Positions 7,383 through 16,419 of a stretch of DNA of 37,609 nt are shown here, in pieces (within the stretch, counting starts at the first letter, position 1; each line of letters opens with the position of its first letter). The DNA lies in contig CAMAQF010000038.1 in NCBI GenBank assembly GCA_945860265.1, forward strand, positions 1-37,609, given 5' to 3'. A model generated the notes under the pieces. The model was given only the letters and a program-made list of their open reading frames with translations. It searched no databases and had not been told where the DNA came from. Position numbers and translations under genes: made by a program. Origin of the DNA: Emticicia agri. GTDB lineage: Bacteria; Bacteroidota; Bacteroidia; Cytophagales; Spirosomataceae.

Positions 7383-8345
7383 ATGTTGAGTCGTGTGGCT
7401 AATTCTATTTATTGGATTAATCGTTATATTGAGCGAGCCGAAAATTATGCTCGTTTCGTAAGTGTAAACCTTAATCTAACCCTCGATGCTCCCGGTATTA
7501 TGACCGCTCAATGGGAGCCGCTTTTGATTGCAACTGCTGATAACTTTGGTTTTTTTGAGCATCAAAAAGTTGCTGACCGTGATACCGTAATCGACTATAT
7601 GACTTTCGATAAACGAAATCCGAACTCGATTTATAGTTGTTTGGCCAACGCCCGAGAGAATGCCCGAACTATTCGGGAAAGCATTACGAAGGAAATGTGG
7701 GAGCATCTTAATACCTTTTATCTCAAAGTCTCAGAGACTCAATCAGCCAAAAACTGGGAAATAGAGCAGCTAATGCAGTTTTTTGAGGAAATCAAAGATG
7801 GTTGTCAATTGTTTTTTGGTATTATTGATTCGACCGTAACCCGAAACGAAGGGTTTCATTTTGGGCGTTTGGGGCGGTTTCTGGAGCGTGCCGATAAAAC
7901 TTCTCGCTTTTTGGATGTGCGATATTTTACGCTTCTGCCCGACGATCAAGCGATGGGTTCGCCACAAGAATTACTCATTTGGACATCGGTGCTTAAATCT
8001 GTGAGTGCCTTTAATATGTATCGTCAGCAGCACCGCGTTATTAATCCTTCGCACATTGTTGAGTTTTTAGTTTTGGATAAAAGTTTCCCACGTTCAATAT
8101 TTTATTGTTTGCGTCAGGCCGAACTTTCGCTTTACCAGATTTCGGGTCGAGATATGACTATCGGATATTCAAATTTGGCCGAAAAGGAAATCACTCGCTT
8201 GCGTCACGAAATCGGATTCACTGAGGTTGAAGATATTTTTAAGAAAGGGCTTCATCCATATTTAGATGAGTTTCAAATAAAAAATAATACAGCGGCAGCC
8301 GAAATTTTCAATACTTATTTCGACTTAAAGCCTGTTGAGGCATAA
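7383..8345 (+). CDS. Alpha-E domain protein (DUF403)
   Basis: 320-residue all-helical cytosolic protein beginning MLSRVANSIYWINRYIERAE, the standard N-terminus of the alpha-E family. An in-frame ATG 45 bp upstream is rejected because the promoter -7 box lies between it and this start. Alpha-E proteins are known by gene neighbourhood with circularly permuted ATP-grasp ligases and transglutaminases, in systems predicted to make or attach a small peptide; their biochemical role is not established. Here the transglutaminase follows on the same strand after 184 bp, but the ATP-grasp gene is missing and the upstream neighbour is the unrelated, divergent nagA. Other conserved pieces are FGRLGRFLERADKTSRFLD and FPRSIFYCL. 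Confidence 0.92.
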   Translation: MLSRVANSIYWINRYIERAENYARFVSVNLNLTLDAPGIMTAQWEPLLIATADNFGFFEHQKVADRDTVIDYMTFDKRNPNSIYSCLANARENARTIRESITKEMWEHLNTFYLKVSETQSAKNWEIEQLMQFFEEIKDGCQLFFGIIDSTVTRNEGFHFGRLGRFLERADKTSRFLDVRYFTLLPDDQAMGSPQELLIWTSVLKSVSAFNMYRQQHRVINPSHIVEFLVLDKSFPRSIFYCLRQAELSLYQISGRDMTIGYSNLAEKEITRLRHEIGFTEVEDIFKKGLHPYLDEFQIKNNTAAAEIFNTYFDLKPVEA

Positions 8346-8529
8346 TGGTTCTGATGTATTCTGAACGATAGATTTAAAACTTCATCGATTTGGATAAATT
8401 AAGTTTTTCAAAATATAAAAATATAAAAATATATTGATGAACTACCGATGCAGATTGTTTTGTTTTTAGAATAAAAATCTGTGCTCTATTTTGTAAATTT
8501 ATTTTCAATGAAACTGACATACAACTCCG

Positions 8530-9369
8530 ATGATTTTAAGCGTAGAACATACTCTCAATTACAGCTATTCAAACCCAGTTTCGCTTAGTCCGCATACCAT
8601 TTATCTAACACCAAAGGCTTCGCCCAACCAAGAAATTACTTCTTTTCAGCTTGAAATAGAACCTACTCCGAATATTATTTATAAAAATATTGATGTCGAA
8701 GGTAATGCTCAAACGGTGGCTTTTTTTGATAAACTCACTGATAAACTGAGCTTTCGGGCTAAGGTTGAAATTATTTCTCATGAAGTCAACCCATTTCATT
8801 TTATCTATTTTCCGTTTGGTGCAGAAACACTTCCTTTCAAATATCCTGAAAAAGAATTAGTATTATTACAGCCTTATCTGACCGATGAAGGAATAACTAC
8901 ACTTATCGACCAGTTTGCAAGGCAAATTGCGTCCGAAGCTAATTGGAAAACGACCGATTTTTTGACCAGAATTTCTAAATACATTAGGAATAATTTCTTC
9001 TATGAAAAACGCCTCGAAGGTGCAGCCAATTCACCCGAAACGACCTTTATTTCGCAAAAAGGCACTTGTCGAGATTACGCTGTTTTGATGATTGCGGCTT
9101 GTAAAGCACTCGGTTTAGCGGCTCGATTTGTGAGTGGCTATTGTTACGGGAGCGTACTACAAGCCCATGAACTTCATGCTTGGGTAGAGGTTTATTTGCC
9201 AGGGGCTGGTTGGCGAGGTTTCGATCCAACCGAAGGCCGAATTGTCGATTTTCATTATATTGCGTTGGCATCTTCTGCACAGGCTGAGTTGATAAATCCG
9301 ATTCGTGGTAGATTTAGAGGAAACGCAGTTTCGTCGCTAAATGCTTATGTTGATATTCGACAGAAATAA
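8530..9369 (+). CDS. Transglutaminase-like cysteine protease-fold protein
   Basis: 279-residue protein with an N-terminal beta-rich bacterial transglutaminase domain (residues 1-90) and a transglutaminase-like core. The catalytic triad is complete: Cys180 in KGTCRDYA, His216 in HELHAWVEVY and Asp232 in GFDPTEG. There is no signal peptide, so it should be cytosolic. It could act as a peptidase or amide-bond-forming enzyme; family members next to alpha-E genes are predicted to process the product of the ATP-grasp ligase. It forms a probable unit with the preceding alpha-E gene. The 184-bp gap holds an AAAATAT-type short repeat but no clear promoter. A hairpin follows about 65 bp after the stop. 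Confidence 0.92.
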   Translation: MILSVEHTLNYSYSNPVSLSPHTIYLTPKASPNQEITSFQLEIEPTPNIIYKNIDVEGNAQTVAFFDKLTDKLSFRAKVEIISHEVNPFHFIYFPFGAETLPFKYPEKELVLLQPYLTDEGITTLIDQFARQIASEANWKTTDFLTRISKYIRNNFFYEKRLEGAANSPETTFISQKGTCRDYAVLMIAACKALGLAARFVSGYCYGSVLQAHELHAWVEVYLPGAGWRGFDPTEGRIVDFHYIALASSAQAELINPIRGRFRGNAVSSLNAYVDIRQK

Positions 9370-9434
9370 AAAATCGAAAATTTTATTTACTTTAGCATAA
9401 ATATGGCTTTTTAACATGAAAGAGTATTATAAAA

Positions 9435-9471
9435 TAAAACCAATAATCGTAATATGCTATTATTGGTTTTA
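9435..9471 (+). terminator. Hairpin after the transglutaminase gene
   Basis: A 13-bp inverted repeat (AAAACCAATAAT, 9436-9447, with 9459-9470 plus a flanking T-A pair) around an 11-nt loop. The stem ends in TTTT but no long T tract follows, so it is a moderate terminator candidate. The remaining sequence to 9587 shows nothing recognisable. Confidence 0.55.
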
Positions 9472-9587
9472 AGAATAAATAACTGATAATAAGCAAATTA
9501 TGCCGCCGTTAACTGTCTTCAGTTGACCATTGATTATTAAGACCAACATTACTATAATCACCTAAAATAAAACCAAGACCTTGGATT

Positions 9588-10847
9588 ATGGGAATCAAGA
9601 ATAGACTAATTATAATGAATTTTCTCCAGTTTTTTATTTGGGCATGTTGGCTCATTACGATTGGAGCATATTGGTTTCAAAATAAAGGTTGGTCAGGGGC
9701 TGAATTTGGAGCTATTTTTTCGACGATGGGAATTGCCTCATTGTTTATGCCAACACTCGCTGGCATTATTGCAGATAGGTATGTCAACGCCGAAAGACTC
9801 TACGCTATTCTGCACTTTTTGGGAGCTTTAGTTTTGATTTATATTCCGCAAGTCGATAATCCAAGTGATTTTTTCTGGGCGATTTTGTTATGTGTGATTT
9901 TCTATATGCCTACTTTAGCTCTCTCAAACTCAATCGCTTATACAATTCTGAAAAATAATAATACTACCGATCTTGTGAAAGATTTTCCACCAATCAGGGT
10001 TTGGGGAACGGTAGGTTTTGTGGCAGCACTTTGGGTGATTAGTCTTACGCACAATGAAACTTCGGCCAATCAATTTTATATTGCGGCGGCCTCGGCTATT
10101 GTTTTGGCGATTTACTCACTTACTTTACCAAAATGTCCGCCTTTGGCTGGGTCAACCGATAAAAGAAGTTTTATTGAGATATTAGGCTTAAATGCTTTCA
10201 AGTTGTTTAAAGACTTAAAAATTGCGATTTTTTTCATTTTTGCGATGTTTTTAGGTGCTTCTTTGCAGCTAACCAATGCATATGGAGATACTTTTTTGCA
10301 CGACTTTGCTAATGTTGATATTTACAAAGATTCGATTGCTGTGAAATATCCAGCTATTATTATGTCAATTTCGCAGATTTCTGAGACACTTTTTATTTTA
10401 GCGATTCCATTCTTTTTGAAGCGTTTTGGTATCAAGCAAGTTATGCTTATTAGTATGGTTGCGTGGATTTTACGTTTCGGACTTTTTGCCTATGGTAATC
10501 CAAGTGATGGACTTTGGATGATTATAATGTCGTGTATCGTTTACGGAATGGCTTTCGATTTCTTTAATATTTCAGGTTCATTATTTATCGAAACTTATAC
10601 CGACCCTAAAATCCGCTCGTCGGCTCAGGGTTTATTTATGATGATGGTCAATGGTTTTGGAGCAGTTTCGGGAAGTTTGATAAGCGGATATGCGATAGAG
10701 AAATACTTCACACTGGCAGATGGGGTAACAAAAAATTGGAATGGAATTTGGCTTACATTTGCTATTTATTCTTTGATTGTAGCCATTCTTTTTGCTATAT
10801 TATTTAAACACAAACACGAAGATAGTGTAGAGGTAAAAGTAAATTAA
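9588..10847 (+). CDS. Nucleoside:H+ symporter-family MFS transporter
   Basis: 419-residue inner-membrane transporter with about 12 hydrophobic segments, beginning at residues 7-25 (IIMNFLQFFIWACWLITIG) and ending near 390-410. The loop GIIADRYVNAERLY between helices 2 and 3 and the FFIWACW start are typical of the nucleoside:proton symporter branch (NupG-like) of the major facilitator superfamily; PPIRVWGTVGFV is the matching mid-protein motif. It probably imports nucleosides or a related small solute using the proton gradient. It stands alone between the transglutaminase gene and a convergent peptidase gene. The substrate is inferred from family resemblance only. Confidence 0.88.
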   Translation: MGIKNRLIIMNFLQFFIWACWLITIGAYWFQNKGWSGAEFGAIFSTMGIASLFMPTLAGIIADRYVNAERLYAILHFLGALVLIYIPQVDNPSDFFWAILLCVIFYMPTLALSNSIAYTILKNNNTTDLVKDFPPIRVWGTVGFVAALWVISLTHNETSANQFYIAAASAIVLAIYSLTLPKCPPLAGSTDKRSFIEILGLNAFKLFKDLKIAIFFIFAMFLGASLQLTNAYGDTFLHDFANVDIYKDSIAVKYPAIIMSISQISETLFILAIPFFLKRFGIKQVMLISMVAWILRFGLFAYGNPSDGLWMIIMSCIVYGMAFDFFNISGSLFIETYTDPKIRSSAQGLFMMMVNGFGAVSGSLISGYAIEKYFTLADGVTKNWNGIWLTFAIYSLIVAILFAILFKHKHEDSVEVKVN

Positions 10848-10850
10848 TAT

Positions 10851-10899
10851 TGAATGAGTGAATGATGCATTGATAGAATTAATTTCATTCACTCATTCA
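10851..10899. terminator. Inverted repeat between convergent MFS and M16 genes
   Basis: A perfect 15-bp inverted repeat, TGAATGAGTGAATGA (10851-10865) with 10885-10899, built from GAATGAGT-type words. It fills the 64-bp gap between two convergent genes and could terminate both, although neither side has a good T tract. Similar ATTCACTCAT words recur at 36420-36450 before the S41 protease gene. Confidence 0.55.
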
Positions 10900-10911
10900 T
10901 TCACTCAAAAA

Positions 10912-12150
10912 CTACTTTTCAGCTCTATAATACATAGTTGAGCAATTTTCTTTTCTTAATATTCTTTTAGCCATTGTTTGTAGGCTTTCGGGGTTTACTT
11001 TCGCTATTTTTTCGGCATCATCATTGCACCAATTTGGGTTTCCTGCATTGGCGGCAAAAGCCAAATTCATGGCACGGTTCAGCAATTCTACTTCGGCAAA
11101 TGCCATTGTTGATTCAGCTTGATTTTTTACTTTCTGTAATTCACCATCTTCTAAAATATTGTTTCTCATATCAGCTACCACTTCTTCAATTGCAGCATCT
11201 GCTTCTTCTAGGCTAATACCTTCGTTTAAATTTCCTTGAATCACCAATAAACCAGGGTCCAATGAAGCCGTTACATAACCAGAAATATTATTGAAAAGTT
11301 GTTTTTCTTTAACCAATTTAGTGTATAGTCGGGAAGATTTTCCACGACCTAATATATCGCTCACTAAGTCAGCATCATAAAAATCATCATCAAATCTACC
11401 CGGCGTATTATATGCTTTATAGATAGCATTTAAAGGTACTTTTGATGATATTTCTGAGAATTTAGGGGCAGTTTGTGGCGTTTCTTGTGGAAGATTTCGT
11501 ACATATTTTTCTCCTGCTGGAATCGGCTCAAACCAAGTCGCACACAGGCTTTTGATTTGTTCTACTGTTACATCGCCAGCAAGTACCAAGATGGCATTAT
11601 TTGGTAGATAATATTTATAGAAAAAGTGTTTAACATCGTCCATGGTGGCTTCTTCGATATGGCTGATCTCTTTACCAATCGTTGCCCACCGGTAGGGGTG
11701 TTTTTCGTAAATTAAAGGGCGAAGCCTCAACCAAACATCGCCATAAGGTTGATTCAAATAGCGTTGTTTAAATTCTTCTATTACAACTTTGCGTTGTACC
11801 TCTAGCACCTTTGGGTCGAACGAAAGACTCATCATGCGATCAGATTCTAGCCAAAAAGCAGTTTCGATATTCTGGGCAGGAAGCGTAATATAATAATTTG
11901 TAATATCAGGTGATGTAAAAGCATTGTTTTCGCCGCCTACATTTTGCAGATGTTCGTCATAAGCAGGAATGTTTTTCGAACCACCAAACATCAAATGCTC
12001 AAAAAGATGAGCAAAACCTGTTTTATTTTCATCTTCATCTCTAGAGCCAACATTATATAAAATATTAAATGCCGCCATCGGGGTAGTATGGTCTTCGTGG
12101 ACGTAAACTTCTAAGCCGTTATTTAACGTAAAGTGTTGGTAGTTAATCAT
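10912..12150 (-). CDS. M16-family zinc metallopeptidase (pitrilysin/PqqL-like)
   Basis: 412-residue single-unit M16 peptidase. The inverted zinc motif HLFEH is at residues 48-52 (His48, Glu51, His52) and the downstream Glu ligand lies in VVIEEFKQRY near 120-130. The second half is the C-terminal inactive-type M16 domain that closes the chamber. No signal peptide is visible, so it is either cytosolic or exported without a classical signal. M16 proteins degrade small peptides; in Bacteroidota they often come as two adjacent genes, but here only one is present. A TAnnTTTG box (12205-12212) lies upstream, and the gene is convergent with the transporter. Confidence 0.92.
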   Translation of the reverse strand: MINYQHFTLNNGLEVYVHEDHTTPMAAFNILYNVGSRDEDENKTGFAHLFEHLMFGGSKNIPAYDEHLQNVGGENNAFTSPDITNYYITLPAQNIETAFWLESDRMMSLSFDPKVLEVQRKVVIEEFKQRYLNQPYGDVWLRLRPLIYEKHPYRWATIGKEISHIEEATMDDVKHFFYKYYLPNNAILVLAGDVTVEQIKSLCATWFEPIPAGEKYVRNLPQETPQTAPKFSEISSKVPLNAIYKAYNTPGRFDDDFYDADLVSDILGRGKSSRLYTKLVKEKQLFNNISGYVTASLDPGLLVIQGNLNEGISLEEADAAIEEVVADMRNNILEDGELQKVKNQAESTMAFAEVELLNRAMNLAFAANAGNPNWCNDDAEKIAKVNPESLQTMAKRILRKENCSTMYYRAEK

Positions 12151-12204
12151 TTCTAATTCTTAAATTTTCGTAAAACGCTATTTGCCACATCAAACTAGTT
12201 GCGA

Positions 12205-12212
12205 CAAATATA
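12205..12212 (-). promoter_or_regulatory. -7 box of the M16 peptidase promoter
   Basis: Minus-strand TATATTTG matches TAnnTTTG exactly, 54 bp before the start codon. A TTG lies 23 bp upstream of it, a loose fit to the -33 box. Confidence 0.5.
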
Positions 12213-12258
12213 AAAGGCAGTCAAATTATTCTTAACAATTATTACAAATGTAAGGTTT

Positions 12259-15111
12259 CTAAACAATTTTATTTTGAAAAAAAGCAAATATTTGCCTGCG
12301 GAAAACAAATCCAAGAAGCAAGAGGATGAAAGCTGCTGAACCAAGTAGGATTGCTAAGGTGAAATTTGTGCCTATTCGAATAGGTACTGCTTGACCAATC
12401 AAAATAAAATTTGACCAATAAAATGGGTGGTCGGAATAGAAGCGAATCAAGTCAATTTTAGAGAGTTGAATGGCTTCGTCGGTGGCGTATCCTTTTTGTA
12501 AATAATGATAAAATTGTTTAGATAAACTAGACAAGCTTTCGTCATGGGCATTCCAGATGGTTGTGATAACCGACGGACAACCTGCAAACTGAAAAGCTCG
12601 TGCCAAACTAATTATTCCTTCGCCTTTACGTATTTTTCCTTTGCCTGTTTCACATGCACTTAGCACCACTAATTGAGTGTTTTGGAGTGAAAGATTATAT
12701 AATTCTGAAGAATATAGTCTAAAATCTTTGCCTTCTGGAAAGAGTGCAATAAAAGATTTCTCAGGGTCTTGGTCATCTACTTGGGCGTGAGTGGCAAAGT
12801 GAATGATGCCTTTGTTTAAATAACTTTTTTGAAAATTTCTTTTAGTTGCTTGTTTATTATAGAGAATCTGGCCATGGATACCAGCAATTTCGTTGACCGA
12901 AGCAGGCAACGCCTTAAATCCTTTGTCTCGATAGCGTTTTGTTTCGGCACCATTGCTAAAAGGAGCATACACAATGATATCAGTATTTTGCCTCTCACGA
13001 TGAGTATCGAAGTGTAAAGTTGCAGAGTTTGCATAAGAAAAGGTGTATTTATAAACCAAATAATCTGCTTGGGCATTTGGTTCTAAAACCTCGAAAGGTA
13101 AAAATCCGATGATTTCATGTCGTGAAACAATGATTTTAGTAATGTTTTGAAGTGTTTTTTCTATTGGTTGGAGCAAAAATTTATAGGTTTTTTGAGCCAA
13201 AAGATGCCCTTTATAAGCATCAATACCTGGTGGATTATTGATGCTTTGATAAAGCTTATGGATGTCCGATTTGATATTTTCAGCATTTTCGAGCTTAATA
13301 ATTTCATATTTTTCTTTATTTGTTGCCACATAAAATAGTGTTTTTTCTCCAAGAAAATAAGAAATAAAAGTAGTGTTTTGTGCCAATTTTTGTTGTGTTC
13401 CTTTCAACGAAATTTGGCGATTGTCGTATTTAAGTTTGTAATATTTTTCAGATTGATTTTGAATTTTATTTATCACGTGATTGAGCCTTATTTTTGCTTC
13501 TGAGAGTTCGGCGATGGTTTTGTCATTTTCGGCATCTAATAATTTTACTTGCAACTTCACGATTATTTGTCGCAAACTTGCTTCAGTTTTTAAAAGGCTA
13601 TCATTTAGTATTTTAGGTCTGATTTTTTGCTCATTTATGACATCGCCAAGTGTTGCAGATTTGCTTGCTTCAAGCACATAAAAAAACGCTTCTGCCCATT
13701 CATCTGATTTTGTTTTATGCCATAAAAAATAAATACTTTCGAGGGCTTTTTCATAGATTGGATACACTTTTTCGCTGTAAAAAAGTTTCGATTCGGGTAT
13801 ATCAAAATCCTTACGGAGGCGAGCTACAAAATCAATGATAAACAAATACGTATTGGCCGATTCTTTGACATTTGAACTTTCCAATAACTTAGCTTTTTTA
13901 ACATGTGCAATAAAATATTCTTGCGGAGCAATCACTCGCTTAAAAACCCTAAGCTCTGAATTGGGATTTTGTTCTACTTTTTTTTCAGTAGCGATGATTG
14001 TTTTTTCACCACTTTCCAGTAAGAACTGCCGTCCTAAGGGGGGATTTAATTCAGTGGCCATTATTGCTTTTTCGCAATGCTGGAGAGCTTCATTGATATT
14101 TTCTTTTTTTTCTGAAACTTCACTCAAACCATTTTCGATACGTGCCACTTGCACTCCTTTTTGGTGGTGAAAGTTTTGAGTAAATTCTTTCAATGCTTGT
14201 TTATAAAATTTTTCGGCTAGGTCAGGTTTCTGCAATGATAAATAGGCTTCCGCTCGTAGCGTCAAGATATTTATCCATTGTCGAGGTTGGGCTTCTTTCG
14301 ATTTTCTGTAAAAAATCTCGGCTGATATTAGAGCTTTGAGTGTTTCGGAGGGTTGTTTCATTTGCTGAAAACAACGTCCCATTGCCAGGTATACAACCGA
14401 TGTTTTATCATCACTTTCGGCCATTGGAAGAGCTTCTTTCAGTAGTTTTAGGGCATCTCTGTATTCTTTTTTTTCTCGATAATATTTGGCCATATTGCTC
14501 AAAACTGCATACTGATTTAGGCTTACATGCTCTTGTTTACCAATCTGACGAGCTTCTTGAAAATAATTGAAAGCTTGTTCTGAATCGCCCAGGTCATCAA
14601 CTAATCGACCATAATTACTCAAGAATGTGACAACAAAAGCTGACATCTTTTGCTCTAACCATTTCTTTTTTAGTAGAAAATTATACCCGATTTTAAAGTG
14701 TTTTTCAGCCAAATTTAGCTTATTTGGTATTCGGCGGTAATATTCGGCCAGTTCGGCATTGAGTTGAAAAAAAAGTGTATCGTATGCAATTCCTTTTACG
14801 TACTTTAGATTTTGTAAGCCCTCCGAAACACACCGAGATGCCTTTTCATAATCATCGTTTGTAACATAGAAATCTACAGCTTTAAACAAATACATCTGAA
14901 TATAAAATGGATATTTCTGCTGTTCAAATAGCCTTTTTTGTTCGTTTTTATAAATAATTTCTGCTTTTCCGGTCGAAATTTGATGGTTTTGTAGTTTCGA
15001 GTAAACTTCATCTCTTAGGCTATTGATTTTGGCAATAGTAGGTTCGGACTGTGCCGATGCAGACAACCTACCTATCAAAATCAGTGCTAAAAAAAATAAA
15101 AGTCTTTTCAT
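12259..15111 (-). CDS. Secreted, C-terminally anchored TPR-CHAT caspase-like protein
   Basis: 950 residues in this order: a signal peptide (residues 1-20, MKRLLFFLALILIGRLSASA), tetratricopeptide-type helical repeats from about 40 to 380, a helical linker to about 560, a CHAT (caspase-like) domain to about 905, one hydrophobic segment (about 917-937) and a basic tail. The caspase-type dyad is complete: His775 in HFATHAQVDD and Cys820 in VLSACETGKG. It should therefore be a cysteine protease domain held in the periplasm by its C-terminal helix. Known CHAT proteins cleave partner proteins after activation through their TPR region. The gene follows the secreted-protein gene by 36 bp, so the two are likely co-transcribed. 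The nearby sigma/anti-sigma pair, whose anti-sigma also has a TPR-like ectodomain, suggests a functional link, which is inference. Confidence 0.92.
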   Translation of the reverse strand: MKRLLFFLALILIGRLSASAQSEPTIAKINSLRDEVYSKLQNHQISTGKAEIIYKNEQKRLFEQQKYPFYIQMYLFKAVDFYVTNDDYEKASRCVSEGLQNLKYVKGIAYDTLFFQLNAELAEYYRRIPNKLNLAEKHFKIGYNFLLKKKWLEQKMSAFVVTFLSNYGRLVDDLGDSEQAFNYFQEARQIGKQEHVSLNQYAVLSNMAKYYREKKEYRDALKLLKEALPMAESDDKTSVVYLAMGRCFQQMKQPSETLKALISAEIFYRKSKEAQPRQWINILTLRAEAYLSLQKPDLAEKFYKQALKEFTQNFHHQKGVQVARIENGLSEVSEKKENINEALQHCEKAIMATELNPPLGRQFLLESGEKTIIATEKKVEQNPNSELRVFKRVIAPQEYFIAHVKKAKLLESSNVKESANTYLFIIDFVARLRKDFDIPESKLFYSEKVYPIYEKALESIYFLWHKTKSDEWAEAFFYVLEASKSATLGDVINEQKIRPKILNDSLLKTEASLRQIIVKLQVKLLDAENDKTIAELSEAKIRLNHVINKIQNQSEKYYKLKYDNRQISLKGTQQKLAQNTTFISYFLGEKTLFYVATNKEKYEIIKLENAENIKSDIHKLYQSINNPPGIDAYKGHLLAQKTYKFLLQPIEKTLQNITKIIVSRHEIIGFLPFEVLEPNAQADYLVYKYTFSYANSATLHFDTHRERQNTDIIVYAPFSNGAETKRYRDKGFKALPASVNEIAGIHGQILYNKQATKRNFQKSYLNKGIIHFATHAQVDDQDPEKSFIALFPEGKDFRLYSSELYNLSLQNTQLVVLSACETGKGKIRKGEGIISLARAFQFAGCPSVITTIWNAHDESLSSLSKQFYHYLQKGYATDEAIQLSKIDLIRFYSDHPFYWSNFILIGQAVPIRIGTNFTLAILLGSAAFILLLLGFVFRRQIFAFFQNKIV

Positions 15112-15147
15112 GCTTTCGGCTCATTTGTGATAATCACTATCTTTTAA

Positions 15148-16257
15148 TTATTCTTCAGTTCCGGCAGTTGGTGGCGGCACACGAAAAGCCAAAATTGCTC
15201 GTAAATTTGTACCTGAGGGTAGGTACAACGTAAAAGGTATATTGTTATCTATAACATTGCCCAAATAATTTTCTAAATAGTTTGTACGGTTAATGACATT
15301 TCCGTTTGTGTCAAAATATTGTCCGATTGTATTGGCCGAAGCACGGTGCGTAAATATTCTTAATCGATAAACTGGCAAACTTGATGATTTTGGCAAAAAA
15401 TAAATAATACCGTAGTTGTTTTGTGGTTTATTCGTGGTTTTAGGGAATGACAGTATGCTATTTGTAATCAAAAACCACGGCGATGTGCTAATAATATTAT
15501 AATTATCAGGGTTTGCAATGCTCATTCCAGACAATAGATTCACGGTTGTGTTGACCGTGATTATTTTGTCTAGAACAGACACAAATGGACTATATTTTTC
15601 GATATAAACTTTATTGGTAAAACGATAAGCTTTTAGACCCATGATGTTTCCTTCTCGACGTTCGTAACTGCCAGCTTCTCGTACTAAATAGATCAGATTC
15701 GTATCATCAGATTTTAATGCAACATCAATAGGTTGATTATAAATTGATTGATTAACCCATTGCGATTGTCCAACAAGGGTCAGGATTTCGGCTGATGAAA
15801 GGTTTTGCATGGTTTGGTTCAATACATTTTCAAAAACGATAACTTCTTGATTATCAAGCAAAAAGCCGTTGGGAGCAGAGCCGCCGAGCGTTGTTTTTAT
15901 ATCGCCAATGGCGTTGTCTGATGATTTGAAATCTCTTATGCCGCTTGCGGTATAAGAGATTCCAATACCGACATTGAGTGTAAAAGACTTTATATTTGCA
16001 ATTTGAGCATTATTGAATGACTGAACGGGGCAGTTAAGGCAAGTCCAATTTGTGCCATTAAAAACTCGTACAACATTGAAAGTTTGGTCGAAAACCATCA
16101 TTCCCAACTGTGGATTGGTAATATTGGCGATTTGAGAATTGCTTAAAATAGGAAGTTTGATATTGCCAGAACCACCAGCCGTAATCGTTACTGACTGAGC
16201 AGTGGCTACACAGACAAATATCAGTAACAGAGCAATAGCACTCAAAAACTTTTTCAT
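15148..16257 (-). CDS. Secreted protein of unknown function upstream of TPR-CHAT
   Basis: 369 residues with a clear signal peptide (MKKFLSAIALLLIFVCVATA, cleavage near AQS) and no other membrane segment. The mature N-terminus (residues 21-80) has the pattern ILSNSQIANITNPQLGMMVFD followed by FNGTNWTCLNC, common at the start of secreted Bacteroidota proteins with structural or adhesin-like bodies. The remainder is rich in Asn, Ser and Thr and probably beta-structured; no catalytic motif is seen. It lies 36 bp upstream of the TPR-CHAT gene on the same strand, so it is a candidate substrate or partner of that protease (inference). No copy of the sigma-type promoter element was found in its 162-bp upstream gap. 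Confidence 0.75.
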   Translation of the reverse strand: MKKFLSAIALLLIFVCVATAQSVTITAGGSGNIKLPILSNSQIANITNPQLGMMVFDQTFNVVRVFNGTNWTCLNCPVQSFNNAQIANIKSFTLNVGIGISYTASGIRDFKSSDNAIGDIKTTLGGSAPNGFLLDNQEVIVFENVLNQTMQNLSSAEILTLVGQSQWVNQSIYNQPIDVALKSDDTNLIYLVREAGSYERREGNIMGLKAYRFTNKVYIEKYSPFVSVLDKIITVNTTVNLLSGMSIANPDNYNIISTSPWFLITNSILSFPKTTNKPQNNYGIIYFLPKSSSLPVYRLRIFTHRASANTIGQYFDTNGNVINRTNYLENYLGNVIDNNIPFTLYLPSGTNLRAILAFRVPPPTAGTEE

Positions 16258-16349
16258 TTCAATAGTTTTTTACAAATACCTGAATTTAAAAACTTACCGG
16301 AACTCCTTAATCATTTGTACGAATTTAGTCATAAATTTTTATAAAACAT

Positions 16350-16387
16350 ACACTCCCTACATCTTCAATTTTTGATGCGGAGAGTGT
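16350..16387 (-). terminator. Weak terminator-like hairpin after lipoprotein 1
   Basis: ACACTC (16350-16355) pairs with GAGTGT (16382-16387), continuing with CC/GG across a one-base bulge and an inner CATC/GATG. On the minus strand it is followed by ATGTTTTAT rather than a T run, so some readthrough into the next two genes is plausible. Confidence 0.4.
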
Positions 16388-16419
16388 AGATAATTTTATA
16401 TTATAAGTTTATTTCTGCT

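Noticed and set aside
12816..14570. Antisense ORFs within the TPR-CHAT gene
   Set aside because: Several open frames of 60-110 codons exist but have no family motifs or gene-like composition; they are shadows of the coding strand.
16258..16419. A fourth copy of the sigma-type promoter before the secreted protein/CHAT pair
   Set aside because: The gap was read on the minus strand and contains neither GGTTAC nor TGATATTA at suitable spacing.
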